From contig SJOL01006418.1 in assembly GCA_004794785.1 (NCBI GenBank), positions 182,752 to 246,751 on the forward strand: a stretch of DNA of 64,000 nt, given 5' to 3'. Position 1 is the first letter of the stretch, and the number at the start of each line of letters is the position of its first letter. Below are positions 26,945 through 38,536 of this stretch, in pieces. The stretch comes from Opisthorchis felineus (taxonomy: Eukaryota > Platyhelminthes > Trematoda > Opisthorchiida > Opisthorchiidae). The position numbers were made by a program, and so were the translations under genes. Under the pieces are notes generated by a model. It saw nothing but the letters and a program-made list of their open reading frames with translations, was not told the origin of the DNA and ran no database searches.

Positions 26945-29900
26945 ACAACTTCGTTCCGATCACACCACATTGTGAAGAATTGCCACTGGGATTTTATTGG
27001 TTGTAGACAAGTTGGTCCCGGACAACACAACTCAATACGCAGAACAGACAGCTTTGAGCAGTTAAACCAGATAGATATCGTGCGCAACGTGAATTTAGAT
27101 AACCACCCAACTGACTGGCACTCCATTTTTCATAGCCAGCCAATCTGTGATCAGTCAAGAAGCGCTGTACACCTGTTCTGCCCAGTTTGGAATTGTCACG
27201 AGTGCACATCTTGTGCGTCTCTAAGGCGATTCAAACCACGACTTTCTGGTCATACAACCTAGAATAGTCTAGCTGAAATGCAATTAACATTCACTTACTT
27301 TATGAATCCCTCATCCCCAAGTCACGCAATTTACATCAAGACAACTTGTACGGCATTGTATAATTACCCGGATCACTGGGACTGCAATGCTTTCCTTTCA
27401 CTGTACAGGCCGACTTCACCTGGAGGATGGAATTCCAACTAGGGACTTTCCAGTTCACCCAACCGCAGGAAGACTATGTAGATCCTTAACCTCTCCTGTT
27501 ACCTCTTGTTTACAGAAATAGTTTGATAAGGCAAGCGTTCACAACATGGGACTCGATTGCATCTTGACCGTGTTTGTTGTGACGTAAAGAAACATATACC
27601 AGTCATTTGTCATTCGAAAGTAAATTTCTTCATTGACTGACTTACGCGTAAAAGAGAGCGATCAGTCTGTGCTTTCAAGCATTGCAGAATATTCTTCTGT
27701 GCAACCATCCACTATGGTTTACTTCCAGCAGGTAAGCATTACGGCGTAAAAATCCAAGCGTCCGAATTATCAGAATCTGCTTTAAAGTCTTTGGATGTAA
27801 ATTTTAACACGATAAAATGAATGTTCGTCGCTGTGTTGTTTGCACAAGCCTATAAAAATGCATAGAACTTCGAATATTAAATACAATGTTCGTTCGGTAT
27901 GTGGTGTTTTGGACACCAATCGAACTCGGCTGCACAACGTTCGTTGATTGGTTCCATGTATGTCGACAAGTTTGCAAACAATTGTGTTCCTGCCTGCGTG
28001 CAAACTGTGGTACACGTCACACCCTTTCGAACTGCTTACCGTTGTTTTGTGTGGTTTAACAACAAACGACCTCGGTTGGTAACCTGAAGAGGATCTATCG
28101 AAAAAGGCAGGAAAAATCTATGATGGGCATATTCACGACGTCTGGGGCGTTGTTTCTTGCACAAAACGAACATGTGTCGAGTAATCTCCCTTCCCTCGAT
28201 AGACTTCAAAAGCCATCTACAGTGCAGCGACTTAGATATATATCTGGTTGGAGCACAGTATCTTTGCTTTCCAAAAGGTGTTTACGAAAATGTACTGATG
28301 TGCTTTATTCGCCGGATTTCAAGGGCAAATCAGTGGGACTTCTTTGCAGCAGTTCGCACTCTTAAGAATACTGTCTGCACATTCTTTTCAATACGTTTGT
28401 ACAGATCATCTGAAGCGCAAGCCTCAATATATCCAAGGGCAGCGTCTGTTTAATTAGGTGATTTAATCAAAGTGATCTGCCAGTTTAATCCATCTGTGGC
28501 AGTTAGCTTTCCCTGACATCTAATCATGGGGTAGCTATTCACTCATTTTGTATACAAAATAATAATTATAGTTCAACCGCGCACACAAAAGTGGTAACTT
28601 CTGTCACTAAGCCTTTATTAGCCACCGATCGATCACCGGGATATAGCAGCCACTCACGTCGTGACATCTCTGGTTTGGTTCAATATCGGATTCCTTTGCG
28701 TTCGTAAGGGTTTTGCATAAGTACGCCAGCTAGCCTGTCAGTCAAGAAAAGCAAAACCTAATAAAAGTTGGTTTAACCCACCGGTTACCGAACTGGTGCT
28801 CCGTACTGATGCAGGTTCTGTCAAGAGCCACAGTCAATCACTTGATGGTTATTCGTCTGGTGTGGCCTCATTAACAAACCGGGTCTTTCTTACCGAATTT
28901 CGGCTCGAATTAGTTTGCTACCGACCAGATATTTTTACTGCAAGGTGACGAGAGATAAATCTCACTAGTAGGAAGAACGACTGTAGGACTGGTCGTCACA
29001 CACTGAAGACACCGAATTTCAATTTTGTCACTTTCTCGAAACATTGATAGCTCGGGTGCATTTTGGGTTGTTGGTCAGGTGACTTGACAGTTGGCATTCA
29101 AACGTTTCGTCACAAAACTGGGAGACAAGCGAGGAAGTATCTACCAGACCACGCATCGACGACGTCTACTCATTCGGTGACGAGATGTTTACAAGCCAAT
29201 TTCCAAGCCCGGCAAGCCGAGCAAAGTTCAGCCAATAGAAAAGCCCATTTAATCTGCTATGTTTTAGTTTTCTACCTGAGGACCAGCTTAAAACAGTTCC
29301 TAATTGGAAAAGGCACGTTGCAGAGCACAACATGGGCTGACTTAGAACATAAGACTGCCAATGACACCAGGATGGCGCCTTCCCAATGAGCACAAACCTC
29401 AGGAAGCGAAAAAGGAATGCGTACCTCAGAAAATGAAACGGGGTTATATTGTCAGCTGCAGCACACATGCGGTCGACCGGTGTTCTCAAAGTTCGTGACC
29501 CCAATTTACTGGACGCATGGATTATGGGTACCAGTTAAGGGACACATCCAAGCGACTATTTTGTTTACAAACAAGCGTCCTCTCATATTTGACCCGAATT
29601 CCATTGACCGTCACTTCTGCTTCTTGAGATAGTCATTGTCAAGATTGTCTGGATCGTCCTTCTGTAAACTAATGTTGTCATGCGGTTGATTGGTTTGTCA
29701 TTGAATGGTTAATGGGACTGCCTTAGAGATGACAATACAAAGTACGCAGCTAATCCACAGTGCCATTGCAAACCACGTAGATAGACCTAACAGGACAATT
29801 AGATTGCGGTTGAGCATACATGTTCTGCTTTTTCTACCACGGATACACGCTTTCTACCAATATAGATGTACATCCGATACTGTTGTGAGAAATGATCAGC

Positions 29901-32900
29901 AAGATTTCGCTCCAACCGCTAAATGATGTTTTTGGCTTCACGGTGAGCGCAACATCTCTTGGACAAGAGTTAATTAATAGGGAACCCGTTGAACAACAGT
30001 GGCTGTTCAGTAAAATTTATGACGACGCATCGTCAAACTCTATTAGTCGTTACCTCCCCGAATGTTCTGCATGGCTGCAAAATAACGAGTTGGGTAAAGT
30101 TCTACGCAGTCGAGACCGCAACCGCTGCGCTGAACCAACAGTTTGACTTCCCAAGCTTAACTTATAAGAGGACTTTTACTGCATATTTGTGTTTCTCTTC
30201 CATTATGTTTCACCTGATAACGTGATTCACGTTCTCATCTCTTTGCCTACAGCCCATCAAACTTTCGAGGTGACTTTTCATCTTCGTAATGCACTCATCT
30301 CCGAACCTCCAACTCCAACTGTCCATCTTCTTATTGGTTCCCTTGTCTTAGACTTTAAATGAATTCAAACTAAACAACTGATAAGAAGCAGTGAGCTAGC
30401 TGAGGTTGCTCCTTTCTCTGCTTATGTTTCTTGATATTTTGCTGTTTCAAAGTCAGTAATATAGAAAATGCTGGCAGAGATAAACACGTTTGGCCAAGGG
30501 AGACAGTAGTGGAGTTGTAACAAATGAACTTTTGAGCCAATCCAGAAAAAATTGATTTTTTTCTTTCTGAGTGCATCCACTCCTGAAAACACGTCAACTC
30601 ATTCTGATCAACTGGTGCTTGAGATCTGCAATTGTTAGCCATTTGAAAATTTATTATTCCCGAGGTTGCTGGTAGTAAGTCCTAGAATAATGATCCATGT
30701 GATGAGATGAGTCACTGGTATTAGGTATAGTTGCACCCTTCTGAGGGTTGCAAGTTTTCTGACCCAAAGTTTTATCTATAAGCGGAACTGCTCAATCAGT
30801 GCAAATTTATTGATTAGACATGTGTTAAACATGTAGACATATTGATGCTCACTATTTACAAATAAGTGACAACGTGAGCTTTCCTAGTTACTCCAGTGAG
30901 AAACTCACAATGTAAAGTTTTGCAAAAAAACATCCAGTGCCAAGCTTTATGAATGCCCGTATATAGAATTGGTGCGATCGTTAATTTACATACTGCGTAT
31001 GATAACTGGTTGTTTTTTCCGAAAACGGACTGCTAAAATTAAGGGTTACTGTACTCACCAAGCTGTATCACTGATTTTAAGTGTTATATACCATGCTGTT
31101 CCCTGGATGGAGTAGAAGCAACCACCTCCTGTATTTACTTTTTTCCATGTTCAAAACAGTGAGTGATTTCTGTGAGGTTCACCTCGCCAATATTACCTGA
31201 CTAACTTTTTTAAATCAATCAGGATAATAAATTAGTTTTTTTGTAAATACTGACAAATCAGGCGATTCGCGATATGCTCGCGCAGCTGTAGCATTCAACA
31301 CCCATTTATTAAAGTGAGACACAAGACAACATTATCCGGGACGGGACGTTATTTCAATTGTTCCGTATGCTCTTATATGGTTAATTTCGTATTTTAATAC
31401 AGGGTGTTTACTAGAGGGGATCACTAACACGCTTAACCACGATTCAGTTCAGAGGTGAATGTCCGTTTACACCTGAGGTGTTGGGGGACATTTATATGCA
31501 CTTTGTGTAAGGCCAGTGTAAGGCGAGACAAACGGTCAGATCCATTTATATTAATTTCTGCCCTAAGAAGTTAAGTGCCCACTACCCATCGTTAGATAAT
31601 ATTTAATATATTGTGTGTTTGGTTAAGCGGATGTTGATCTGTCCGCCGAGCTTGGCAATTGACTTTGCAAACATTTCGTCACAGTATCATTGCGCAGTTT
31701 CGTTGGTACTTCCTCTTTGTCTGCGTGCGCTTATATGACACTTAGAGACTATCCGTGATCCGCTCGATGGAGGACAGAGTATTCGTGAATTCACTCGCCC
31801 GTCTACGATCTTTGTTGGGTTATGGTCTATTTTCGTTTGAGTCGATTGGTTACCTCAGTGCCTTCCATTTTCGGAGTTTCTTCCTTTGATCGACCCCTTC
31901 TCACTTTGCGTTTCGTTGTGGTCCAACTAGGAGATTGATTACACATTCAAACACTCGGAGATATTTTGAGTTTTCAGAATGGTGCAATGCTAATTTCTCA
32001 TCAGGCCGCTTGGAATGACCTAAAATGTATTTAATTTCGGCAAAAATTACCCTAGGCAATATTGGATTCTCTAGTTTTCGAATGCCGTTTCCTAAATGCC
32101 AGTGAATTTGCATACATCATTTATATTGAGAGCAAATGTTTGAACTTGAAGATGTTTTCACCGCTGACCACATGCCTAAGGGGACTTGTAAACAGAGATC
32201 GTTAGTCTGATAACACTGCTTTCCAGCTGCGTTGCACCAAACAGCGCATGAAAACGTCAAACAAGTTAAATTCTCCATTAGTCACAAACTATTCTGTTAA
32301 GAAAACCGGCAGTATACGGATCTATCGACGGCTTTAACAACTTGCCTGGTAGATTTTTGGTATAAAATTAAGCAATAATGTGAAGGTTCCTCATGCAGTC
32401 AAGATTTTTTACCTCTGTGTGAGGCGTGGGTTGTACAAAAAGTACCAGATAGCAAACAAAGTGCGTTATAAATTGAGTAATCTCAAGGATTTGACGCGGT
32501 GTTTTATGCTTACATGAATATTCAAGTTTTCACATGTTCAAAGGCAAAACACAGAGGCCGCCGATGGTCTATCGCTAAGGCTCACTACTTAGGATAATCG
32601 AATATCCACCATTTTCATTGCTCCTAGTTGACTTACGACATAATACTCCCAAGATCATTCATCGATTTTAGTGATCCTCTGAATTAAACAGAGATTTCGA
32701 TTTCGCGCCGCTCATATTTGGAGAAGCCACGTTGCATTTTGGGAGTGAACAGCTAAATTTAATTCAGGGAAAGTTGCACCTTAAATGGCACCATGGGAAA
32801 CATCGGCAATTTTATGATTGGATTACCAGGGTTTTATATTTCATGGTATTAAAATGGATAAGAGGCGATTGCCTTCAATTTATCAGTGACATGATTCCAT

Positions 32901-34236
32901 TTTGTAGACCTTCCATCATAACGCAGCGATCTATTTCCTAACCTTGCATGATCAGCTCAACAATCAAGAATCCTGACGCTTATTCTGTTCCCCCTTACCA
33001 AACTCGGAAAATATAACAACCGTCAACATAACAACTGATCGACAGCAGATTTGTACACAAAATCAACATTTTTACGACGACATTACCATTAAAATTATTG
33101 ACAGTTTATTGAATGTGATGGAGAAATCTTTTTTCCCTCGTGCTTCTTTACCCAATTTTCCGAACTGGAGACCACCCGGTTTTTCATCTACACCACTCCA
33201 TACGGTAAAAAACACCCGCCGAAAATATAGTTAGACCAGCTTGATCTTCTGATCCCAAATAATTTTTATCACATGGGAAGACGTCCTTATTGTTCAAACT
33301 AGTGTTGCTTGCTGTCTTCTATTAATGTTTCCAAAATCTACCACGTTACTCCAATTAAATCCGCGTTACTTGCAAAATATATATGTTCACTCATACAGCC
33401 TCCATCGACCCCATGAATTTTGATTCTTTACCTTATGACAATAGTTTGGGTGCCCAAACTCACAGGTACGAACCCCTTCAAATACAAATCAATCGTCCCA
33501 CTAGGTTCTCGTGTTAGAAATTGCTGAAACCCATTCCATTAGCGTGTTTTTTGCACTGTGCTTGTTAAGGGAACTTTCCGTGAAAAATCCTCAGTAGCAA
33601 GTGTCTGAAAGTTGAGGAAGCTACGTTAGACGAAGGTAAAGAAAAATAAAAAATGAACGAGCGCCTCAATATAAGTTTGCATCCTTGGCAAATCGTATCC
33701 CAGCTTGAGCGCCACAGAGTAATCAAATAAATTTTGCACAATTGGCGTTACGCAATTTTTTCTAGCAAATAACAAGTAGTAGGAAAAGCAGTTGCACAAT
33801 ACACTAGGCAATGTTTGGCAATGAACGCAACGAACGATCATAATTGTTTGCTTGCTTTATAGCCTTCAGAAATCCTCCTCATACATCCAAATCAAGAGGT
33901 CACGTAGGTGAGGCCGTGGATGCCTGAGCAGAGTTCGTGGTGTTAGCGGCAGCTGGTACATGTTATTGTGGGTCGGTAAGTGTCTAAGCCGACCAGATTG
34001 GGGAAGTTGCATGAATTTGAGCCGGGATCAGATTCAGTACTTCCGGTTCACTTCAAGCAATCATCCCTACTGATGACCCTTTTGGATGGACGGGTGTTTT
34101 TTACAGTTTGTTAAGGGGAGGATGCTTTGGGGCCAACGGGGACTTTTTCGGCACGTTATTCACAAGTTTGCGAATATCTCTTAGACAGCATTTCTTGGGA
34201 CTCATCAGGTGGCCGCCATATCCGAGGTTCTGTTAA
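26945..34236. other. Non-coding stretch
   Basis: Frames at 28.1-28.45, 29.06-29.5, 29.7-30.15 and 30.37-30.64 kb are open but overlap frames on the other strand or in other phases, and none shows a recognisable motif. No RNA gene seen. Confidence 0.4.
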
Positions 34237-34479
34237 ACTTATATTATACCTAAACCCAAACTGGACGGGATTTACGAAATATACTATTACCTACTAAAAT
34301 TGTTTTTGAGCTTTGCGACCAGACGTGAGGATGTCAAAAACTACCATGAGTATCTCGATGTTTTTAATCCTCACACCAAAATCAACATGGAAATGGAGTC
34401 CGCCTCGGGCAAACCTTACCTCCGGGAGTGCATGACTCATGAGAGCGGCGTGCAATTACCAACTACTCTCTGCGAGTAA
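34237..34479 (+). mobile_element. Penelope-like reverse transcriptase fragment
   Basis: An open stretch on the plus strand reads SFATRREDVKNYHEYLDVFN, then PHTKINMEMESASGKPYLRE and CMTHESG, before a TAA. This has the layout of the Penelope/RT block that follows the YxDD motif: 'R.edv..h.yLN...p.i.ft.E.e..gklpfLD'. The YxDD motif itself is not visible, and the expected Leu-Asp of the final motif is Leu-Arg-Glu, so the copy is probably degenerate. Nothing downstream extends the match. Other retroelement classes with a similar block cannot be excluded. Confidence 0.5.
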
Positions 34480-36798
34480 CAGCCAGGTGAAGGGACCATC
34501 ACAAACTACATCTAAAAATGCTGTCGAATCATAGTGATTTGCATAGAAGAGGTTGACGAAACAGACAGACAGACAAACTCCAAGATAATCGCTATCCAGC
34601 TAGTCTGATAAAGCGAAATCTACTAATATTGTCGGCTCCCAAATCAGGACCTAGTAAGTATTGGCCTGTAAATTAGTCCGGATAACGCAAGATCATCTGA
34701 GAAGAATGATAAACACAGTTCACATTAGAATGGTGTTCCAGAAGGAAAACCATTAAACTTAATAGCTGGACTGGGTCTCTAGTCTGAAAAGAACGCAGGC
34801 AGGGTGTATAAAATTAGATGCAACAACTGCACTAAAGTCTACGTATGACGCGCAGTCAGGGAAATACACACCAGAATTAGTGAGCACTAGAAGAGAACAC
34901 ACAAACCACCAGTTGCTGGCCCAAACTAGGAGAAGGCGGAAGTTGCGCCAGAAACAACATAGAACAGGTCTCGAAAATGCGAGGTTTAAGACGGCAACCG
35001 CGGTTCACACAACAGCGGTTGATGATCGAGGCGGTGGAAATAGCCAAGCCCCCTAGTTTGAATGGAATCCAGGAGGCCAAACCGTCGGGCTAAGTTGACA
35101 CGACTTGTTGATGTTCCCAACAAGCACATGGTCATAAGCAGAAGTAGTATAAATCTAACTTGACCAAAGATCAAGCAATCCCTCCTGTTTACCTAAATGT
35201 CATATCACCGGTTCATTGCGAGCGACACTCCAGAACGATCTTCATATGGAGTGAGACGGAAGAACTGACCCTAGAATTAGCCTGAATTTCTGCAATTATC
35301 CCCTATCTGATCGGTTTTAACACTTAGTTACCCAAACTAACATGCGCGAGCCACCGCTAACACCAGCCTTACTTCACCCGGGCATTGACGATGGCACCTA
35401 CTTCATGCCGATTGGTCCTCTTCTTGTCCTAAAGCTCCACCAAATTTGTAACCAGTTCAACTGATTTGGCGAAATTTTTGTGTCCAAAACGAAACAATCC
35501 CTAGCAATAAGTCCCATACACTTCCCAAAACTCCTGACCTTAAGGTTAAAGACACACACTGCACTTCCAACTAACGCACAGTGCCTAGTATTTATTCTAA
35601 CTGGTTTATTGCCCGGTTGTTACCACGAGTGATGTGCAAAACCCCAATTCACATATAGTTGTGCAGCTTTTGTCCGTCACTTGTATCTTACAGAGGTACA
35701 TCACGTTGAAACGTTGCAAACCGGATGACTGTTAGGAACTAATGTCCAATTAATCGGTTGCTTGTTTGACAACTGTTCGCGGAATTCCCTTCATTGACCT
35801 TGGGCCAGTTTCTTTGAACGGGTAAGGTAAATGACCAAGCCGGGAAGGCTTGTAGGTGTTAAAGGGACCTCTACTTTACAGTCCGATTAAAAACTAGTCA
35901 CTTCGCGAATGGGTTGGGCTCGTTGTCTGTGAGGTCGTCAATCAAAATGCTATAGAACACCAGATCGCCTGACGTGTATGACTAAAATAAACTGACGATG
36001 CCTAGTTGATTTCGCTACTTATCAGTTACTCGTAGCTAAGTGCCAAATCCCTACCGGAGAGTTGCACGTTTGAACTTTCACAGTGAGTGGTAAGGGGTGT
36101 AGTTCTGATTATCTCACCAAGGATGAAATGGTCATACAATGCTCTCCAGCATTCCTTCTCGGAGTTATTTTCAGTCGCATAGTTACCCGTGACCGAGCTA
36201 CCTGTTAAAGACGCAAGCTGTCAACAACACACTGTGCAGTACTTTATTTTGGACATGTATTTTTTCGTCTATTCTTAGCAAATTAATTCCACTGCTCCAC
36301 AATTCTTCAGAGATCTCAGATGTTGCGGCCTAGAAAAATAGAAATTCATCATAACTGTACACGAAAAGGGGTAACGTACACCAAGTAGAGAGCAGGGTTA
36401 TGACAGTAAGCCTTGTAAACATCACAGCTGGTAAAATTACAATCGCGAGATGGAATGGAAAATACTCTGCATGTTTTTCGCATGCTGAGGAACGGAAAGT
36501 TTCTTCATGTGCAGCTAGTGCATCTGAGTTTCTGAAACAAACGAAAAGCGGAACGCAATATTAGTGATTATGGTCACTGTTATGAACTTCAACGTACATT
36601 AAAGGTCACCGTGCATGGGATAGCTTGAACGCATTAAATTTTTTGCTGAACAAAACTAACAGTTTCCAGCCCGGTTACGAATGAACACTGCTCCTGGGTT
36701 GAACTTTTTGGACCTCTTTATCACTACATTGTAATGCAACTTCTGCAAACCCCGCGGAGTCTGGCGGAGCAATCAACATTTCTTGGGTAACAAAGGGC
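34480..36798. other. Intergenic stretch downstream of the receptor gene
   Basis: Lies between the Penelope-like fragment and the 3' end of the minus-strand receptor gene. Contains the ACAG microsatellite and short frames around 34.88-35.17 kb without support. Confidence 0.4.
34557..34575. repeat. Short (ACAG)n microsatellite
   Basis: About four copies of acag in plus-strand reading (acagacagacagacaa). It lies about 80 bases downstream of the Penelope-like fragment; no link between the two is implied. Confidence 0.7.
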
Positions 36799-36806
36799 TT
36801 TATTTT
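36799..36806 (-). promoter_or_regulatory. Candidate polyadenylation signal
   Basis: The minus strand reads aaaataaaataaagccc at the end of the last exon, giving two overlapping AATAAA hexamers. One contains the TAA stop and the other lies just 3' of it. This is the expected place for a polyadenylation signal if the 3' UTR is very short. AT-rich DNA produces such hexamers often, so this is suggestive only. Confidence 0.35.
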
Positions 36807-36882
36807 ATTTTGATCTGCAAACTTTTGTGGAAATATCAGAATTACAGACGTCAGGTTTACCGGTCCGTCTACTGCCTTCATT
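36805..36882 (-). CDS. Receptor pseudokinase terminal exon with stop codon
   Basis: This last exon follows a 68-base intron and acceptor ggttttcttcag. In phase 0 it encodes 25 residues starting NEGSRRTGKPDVCNSDISTK and ending VCRSK, then TAA at 36805-36807. An AATAAA hexamer overlaps and directly follows the stop, so polyadenylation could occur soon after. A second, overlapping frame (about 36675-36881) is open for longer and would be used if an alternative donor put the exon in another phase. The phase-0 reading is preferred because it agrees with the preceding exon. Confidence 0.55.
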   Translation of the reverse strand, partial: NEGSRRTGKPDVCNSDISTKVCRSK

Positions 36883-36950
36883 CTGAAGAAAACCTAATCA
36901 GGAATGCGAAACGCCATCAAGGAATTACTCGTCCTCCAAAAATCATATAC

Positions 36951-37051
36951 CGGTTTTCTTGTTCGAAGAGACAAATTTGCAGGCGAAGTGTCATCAGGGT
37001 GACCGCTATTTCTGAAGAACCCATCAGGGGAAATCCATTCTGAAGAAGGCT
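36951..37051 (-). CDS. Receptor pseudokinase exon: cytoplasmic tail, part 1
   Basis: This 101-nt exon has acceptor ttttttatctacatacag and donor gtatat. It enters in phase 1, matching the C-lobe exon, and leaves in phase 0. It encodes a polar tail beginning EPSSEWISPDGFFRNSGHP and continuing through DDTSPANLSLRTRKP. The composition (Ser, Pro, Asp, Arg) is that of an unstructured cytoplasmic tail. No SAM domain or clear PDZ-binding end is visible. If the following intron were retained, the frame would continue for about 18 codons and stop near 36894, giving an alternative C-terminus. Confidence 0.6.
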
Positions 37052-37794
37052 CTGTATGTAGATAAAAAACTGTAGTTTTTATATCTTTAATAAGATACAA
37101 TATTATCCCAACCAGTTTAAGCAGACACCTACCTGGCACCGAATTAGAAATTGTGCAATACAGGAATCGTGCATCCAGCCGTTTGCTTGGAAAATATTTA
37201 GAGTACTTAGGCCTAGAAAGATCAGTGTTGGGAGTTTGTGGCGATAATGTAAAACGGAACTCTGTTCCCGATCACGTTTCACGGGTCCTTGAGGGTGACC
37301 CTCTTAGCAGAGATCCTGGAGAGGGCCGCTGCAGTAGCGCAAGAAAAAAGCCGATAGAACAGTTGTTTCGCATCACCGGTAAACAAAACGGGTATAAATA
37401 AACATAAATGCCGCTGCAGAACTTATTGGAAACAACTGTTGCAACCAAATTCCAGTGTTTTCGATATATACGGATGATATCGGAAAACGTGTAAGCACTC
37501 GTGCCTCGGAAGTCACACCTAAACAGTTCGCTCGCAGTTCGTTTGCGTTAAAACCAATGGGTGCATCCCATAAAATAACTTCATCTTCGGCGCACACACT
37601 ATTGCAAGTATATGCATACCTTTCACTCCATCAAGAGGCTGATGTACTTAGGAGAGATCGATGTGGTTAGACAAAGCAAATACGCATCCTAAAGCTAATC
37701 AGCTGTTCTTAAATGTAGGTAAACAGACAGCACAAAAATACAATGAAGAACCATGCGGACAATCTTAATTGGACGCTTTTATTGAATTACTCAC

Positions 37795-38536
37795 CAAGTG
37801 ATGTGTGAACGGAATGTCCAGCCATGTACAACTGTATTCGCATTCTCCGACATATACTGTGCAGGATGATATGACCGTCTCCATACTCACTTCGGCAGAT
37901 TTTGATCAAGGTTCCTATGGAAAACTGTGGGTATATTAACTCGAGCAGACCGTACAAATCGTTCAAAGTTAGCACGCGTTTCAACAAACTTGATAGGTTT
38001 GGGGGTTGTTCAGCTTCGTGCAGAGCCGCTCTTTCGATTGAATGTGGTTGTTGGGGATCCCAATCAGTAATGCCGGTACTGCCGTAAACGACTGTTTCCT
38101 TCGAGCACTTTAGGAAAGCCGGAAATGTATGGCTTCTCTGCACCGAATGTGGCACGTTGGAAAGATGGCTGCTGGTGTTAACATTTTTTGCCTCATCTTC
38201 TATCCTGGTCCCTTTTAATGTCCTTAAGGTCACCGTTTTCATTAGAAGGTGCACCAGCCATAATTCTATCTGTATTCCGCCGAAGCCCCAAATATCTCGT
38301 GCCTTAAGTGCCTCACAAATTGATGCCAATGCTTGGCACATTTTGCGATCATAACAATTCTCCAAGGGGGCGTTATCGTCTTTAGTGTGCAATCGATCAC
38401 ACAGAATCTGATAATATTTTGACAGCAAAATATCCTCGTTTGTTGTACCAACAGTCAAATTAATCGGGTTAGTAAGCTGAACGCTTTGGGATGTATCATT
38501 GCCAGGAACTTGCTCCATAGACAATTCATTGTTGAG
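37795..38536 (-). CDS. Receptor pseudokinase exon: degenerate kinase C-lobe
   Basis: This 742-nt exon follows a very strong acceptor (tttttattgcttttctgcag) and ends at donor gtgagt, entering in phase 0 and leaving in phase 1. It is the longest open frame in the window. The start phase fits the preceding exon. Read from there, GYAYG joins LNNELSMEQ in place of HRDLxxxN. About 20 residues later, SVQLTNPINLT stands where kinases have VKLxDFGLx (DFG to NPI). An APLE stretch could be the APE remnant. RDIWGFGGIQIELW is a well-preserved helix F (D-x-W-x-x-G). A long hydrophilic insert follows, then SSLLKRVLTLNDLYGLLEL and PQFS, a possible reduced end of the lobe. The CW and R-P-x-F motifs are not preserved. 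Before the phase match was seen, the helix F motif alone would also have allowed a different kinase-like family. Confidence 0.75.
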
